NCBI GenBank assembly: GCA_020851955.1
Contig: JADZBU010000248.1
Location: 1 to 39,202 of the forward strand
DNA from: Chromatiaceae bacterium
GTDB taxonomy: Bacteria; Pseudomonadota; Gammaproteobacteria; Chromatiales; Chromatiaceae
Direction: 5' to 3'
Length of the DNA: 39,202 nt
Numbering within the stretch: the stretch's first letter is position 1; every line of letters starts with the position of its first letter. The notes beneath the pieces were generated by a model. It had not been told where the DNA came from. It saw nothing but the letters and a program-made list of their open reading frames with translations, and did no database searches. This document shows, piece after piece, positions 36,405 through 39,202 of this stretch. Both the position numbers and the translations under genes were made by a program.

Positions 36405-38885
36405 CTAGCCGTCGCGTTTCGTGTCCCGGGGGCTGGACGCCAAGTCCCCGGCGACGGCGTCCGGGGAGGGAGGGGGTAGCCACTGCCCCAGTACCCGCAA
36501 CAGATCCGCGCGCACCACCGGCTTGCTCAGGTAGTCGTTCATCCCCGCCTCCAGGCAGAGCCGCCGGTCGTCGGTGAAGGCGCCAGCGGTCAAGGCCACG
36601 ATCGGCACCTGGCCTTGGTCCCCGGGCAGTTGGCGGATCGCCCGCGTCGCCTCCAGACCATCCATCTCCGGCATGGCGACGTCCATCAACACCAAGCCGT
36701 AAGACTTGCCCCGCACCGCCGCCACCGCCTGGCGGCCATCCGCGGCCATGTCGGCCTGGTAGCCCGCCTTGGCCAGGATGGCCTTGGCCACCAGGCGATT
36801 GGCGGGGCTGTCGTCCACCAGCAGGATCGGCAGCCGGGCCTGACGGTCCTGGGCCCGTGCCGCCTCGGGCTGGACCGGGGTGATCGCCGCCGGCGGAGTG
36901 GCCGCCAAGCGCGGGCCCGCGGCTTGGGTCAGCAGGCGCGCCAAGGTGCTTGGGGCCAGGGGGAGGTAGTCGTCCAGGGTGGGGCTGGGGCCTGCTGCCC
37001 CCCGAGCCGAGCCGAGGGGGCCGGGACGCAGGAGTCGAATCACGGGGCTGGACAGCGTGACCGACGCCTCCGGTTTTCGCGGTGAGGAGTCCGCGACCGG
37101 TGCCGTGCCCGCAAGCCCCACCGTGACCCCCTGGTCCGCCGGGGAGGCGCCGGTATCCGCCGAATCCTGACTAACCGCCCGATCCGGCGCGCCAGGGGCG
37201 ACGTCCACCAGGAGAATGACCGCCGCGCAGCCAGGTTCCTCGAGCCAGGGCGCGGCGCCCGGCGCGGCCGCGCCGATGCGGGTCTCCAGGCCCCAGGCGC
37301 CTAACTGATCGGCGACCCCCTGGGCCAGGAGCGGCTGCCGGCTCTGGATCAGAAGCACCCGCGAACCCAGTAACGCCTTCAATCCGGGCCCTGGCGGAGG
37401 AGGGGCCGCCGCCAGGTCGCCCACCGGCAGACTGAGCCAGAAGCGGCTGCCGAGGCCGGGGCGGCTATCGCAACCCAGTTCGCCCCCCAAGAGGCCGGCC
37501 AGGGAGCGGCTGATGGCCAGGCCCAGTCCGGTCCCGCCGTAGCGCCGGGTGTGGGAGTTATCCAACTGGCTGAATTCCTGAAACAGCTCCGCCCGCCGGT
37601 CCTCGGCGATACCGATACCGGTATCGATGACCTCAAAGCGCAGCCTGGGCCCCTTGCTACCTGGGTCCTCGGCGAGCAACCGCACTTGCACCCCGCCTTG
37701 CTCGGTGAACTTGATGGCGTTACCGATGAGATGGAGCAGAATCTGCCGCAGCAGACCGGGGTCGGTCGTGAAACTGCGCGGCAGGCGCGGATCCATGAAG
37801 AGGGTGAGTTCGAGCCCCTTGGCAAAGGCGCTGCTGGCCAGCAAAGAGGCCAGGTTCGCGACCAATTCCTCGGGATCGCAAGGCTCGGGTTGCTGTGCCA
37901 CCTGTCCCGCCTCGATCCGGGAGAAGTCGAGAACACGGTTGACGATGGCGAGCAGATTCTGCCCCGCCTCGCGGCCCAACCGCACATAGCCGGTCTGTTC
38001 GCCGTCGAGGGGGGTCTCTCGCAGAAGGTCGTTGGTGTTGATGATGGCGTTCAGGGGCGTGCGGATCTCGTGGCTCATGGTAGCCAGGAAACGTGACTTG
38101 GCCGCGCTGGCCAGTTCCGCCCGCTGGCGCGCCTCCTCGAGGGCCCGTTCGGCCCGTTCGCGCTCGCCGATCTGGCGCCTCAGTTCCGCCAGGACCTGCT
38201 CCCGCGCGGCGTTGGCTTGGGCCAGGCGGGCGGACATGTCGTTAAAGGCGACGATCGTCTGCGCCAGTTCGTCCCTGCCCCTGACCGGGATATGGACCCC
38301 GGGACCCTGGTCGGCCACCTGGCGGGAGGCATCCCGCAAACGCCGCAGTTGTTGGGTCAGGTGGTTGCCCAGCAAGAGGGAAAAGAGCCCGACCAGGGCC
38401 ATCTCCAGCACGGCGATGCCGCTGGCCTTGACCCGCGCCTCCTCCACCATGGCCTTGAAGTCCGCCGTTGACAGGCCGAGCTCGACCCGGCCAAAGGCGA
38501 CGCCCGCCGCCTTGATGGGGGCAAAGGTATCAAAGACGCCGTCGCCGATGCGGGAGGGGTCCGTGTCGGGGGAGAAGGTCCGCGCCAGGGCCGCGGGGCT
38601 GCCGCCCTCGGCCAAGATCCCGCCGTCGGCATCGCGCACCCGGGCATAGACGACGCCGGGGTTGTTAAGCGCCTCCCGGACAAAACTGTCGAGGGTGGCC
38701 AGGTCCTTGGTCAGGACCGCATCCTGGGTCATGGTGGCAAAGAGCCGGGCGCTGACGGCACCCCGCTGCACCAGTTGTTCCTGGTTCGAGTCCTGCAGCC
38801 ACCGCAAACCGCTGATGACCAGCAGCGCCAGCAGGACCGCCTCGATGGCGGCGATACCCAGAATGGTCTTGAGCCGAAAGCCCAT
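36405..38885 (-). CDS. Hybrid sensor histidine kinase (HAMP, HisKA, HATPase, REC)
   Basis: N-terminal TM, HAMP, FLATMSHEIRTPLNAIINTND, GNAIKFTEQGG, RYGGTGLGLAISRSLA, REC LPILLVDDSPANRLVAKAIL…LVLMDVAMPEMDGLEATR. Confidence 0.92.
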   Translation of the reverse strand: MGFRLKTILGIAAIEAVLLALLVISGLRWLQDSNQEQLVQRGAVSARLFATMTQDAVLTKDLATLDSFVREALNNPGVVYARVRDADGGILAEGGSPAALARTFSPDTDPSRIGDGVFDTFAPIKAAGVAFGRVELGLSTADFKAMVEEARVKASGIAVLEMALVGLFSLLLGNHLTQQLRRLRDASRQVADQGPGVHIPVRGRDELAQTIVAFNDMSARLAQANAAREQVLAELRRQIGERERAERALEEARQRAELASAAKSRFLATMSHEIRTPLNAIINTNDLLRETPLDGEQTGYVRLGREAGQNLLAIVNRVLDFSRIEAGQVAQQPEPCDPEELVANLASLLASSAFAKGLELTLFMDPRLPRSFTTDPGLLRQILLHLIGNAIKFTEQGGVQVRLLAEDPGSKGPRLRFEVIDTGIGIAEDRRAELFQEFSQLDNSHTRRYGGTGLGLAISRSLAGLLGGELGCDSRPGLGSRFWLSLPVGDLAAAPPPPGPGLKALLGSRVLLIQSRQPLLAQGVADQLGAWGLETRIGAAAPGAAPWLEEPGCAAVILLVDVAPGAPDRAVSQDSADTGASPADQGVTVGLAGTAPVADSSPRKPEASVTLSSPVIRLLRPGPLGSARGAAGPSPTLDDYLPLAPSTLARLLTQAAGPRLAATPPAAITPVQPEAARAQDRQARLPILLVDDSPANRLVAKAILAKAGYQADMAADGRQAVAAVRGKSYGLVLMDVAMPEMDGLEATRAIRQLPGDQGQVPIVALTAGAFTDDRRLCLEAGMNDYLSKPVVRADLLRVLGQWLPPPSPDAVAGDLASSPRDTKRDG

Positions 38886-38915
38886 GGGTGGGAATCCCTT
38901 AAGCGAGGGGTGGCA

Positions 38916-39202
38916 TCAAGCCTCATGCCAATGTAAGGGTCGCCCGTAAAGCAGATTTTCCATGTTATTCCAGACGACGAGGATCATGATCACCAGCCAG
39001 AGTCCCCAGAGCAGTACCAGGATGACGATGGCCGGGCCTTGGTATGGGCAGCGCAGACTGATGCAGCGGGCTACTCCCGCGGTCAGGGTGAGCAGGAAGG
39101 CGATCTCCAGCATGAGGACCGGATAGAAGAGGAGCCATACCAGATCCCGCAGCCAGAGGGGCCAACCCCCGATGTTACGCCAGAACAGCGGCTGCTCCCT
39201 CA
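38916..39202 (-). CDS. Membrane protein fragment running off the right edge
   Basis: Open minus frame to the edge: REQPLFWRNIGGWPLWLRDLVWLLFYPVLMLEIAFLLTLTAGVARCISLRCPYQGPAIVILVLLWGLWLVIMILVVWNNMENLLYGRPLHWHEA; the 65-aa track ORF is probably its 3' part. Confidence 0.6.
   Translation of the reverse strand, partial: REQPLFWRNIGGWPLWLRDLVWLLFYPVLMLEIAFLLTLTAGVARCISLRCPYQGPAIVILVLLWGLWLVIMILVVWNNMENLLYGRPLHWHEA

Noticed and set aside
1-39202. CRISPR arrays, tRNA/rRNA genes, prophage or intact transposase genes
   Set aside because: None found by reading; no regularly spaced repeats, no cloverleaf or rRNA signatures, no transposase or integrase motifs in the ORF track.

Overview
GC-rich chromosomal window. 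Gene content suggests a sulfur-oxidising gammaproteobacterium, probably Chromatiales-like (inference, not shown by the sequence). Most of it is housekeeping: mutT-thiE fusion, yacG, zapD, lspA-ileS, TraB/HerA-like pair, pcm, an EF-G paralogue, rfaH, an ompR/envZ-type pair and a sensor-kinase cluster. No rRNA, tRNA, CRISPR array or intact transposase was found. The points most worth follow-up are: (1) a qmoA-qmoB-hdrC-hdrB cluster with no qmoC and no aprBA/sat in the window, preceded by a G-quadruplex motif and two strong hairpins; (2) an ArsR-family regulator whose two cysteines (C35/C101) match the spacing of SqrR/BigR persulfide sensors, downstream of a peroxiredoxin, a sensor kinase with a degenerate receiver, and a receiver-PAS protein; (3) a 114-bp gap-free direct repeat (~86% identity) of an epimerase 3' end, flanking an island with two toxin-antitoxin modules; (4) an unannotated structured-RNA candidate with its own terminator, next to an unannotated 45-aa membrane microprotein and OmpR-box-like repeats; (5) an AMP-phosphorylase-like/PRPP-synthetase-like gene pair; (6) an attC-like element at the 3' end of a PIN toxin module.
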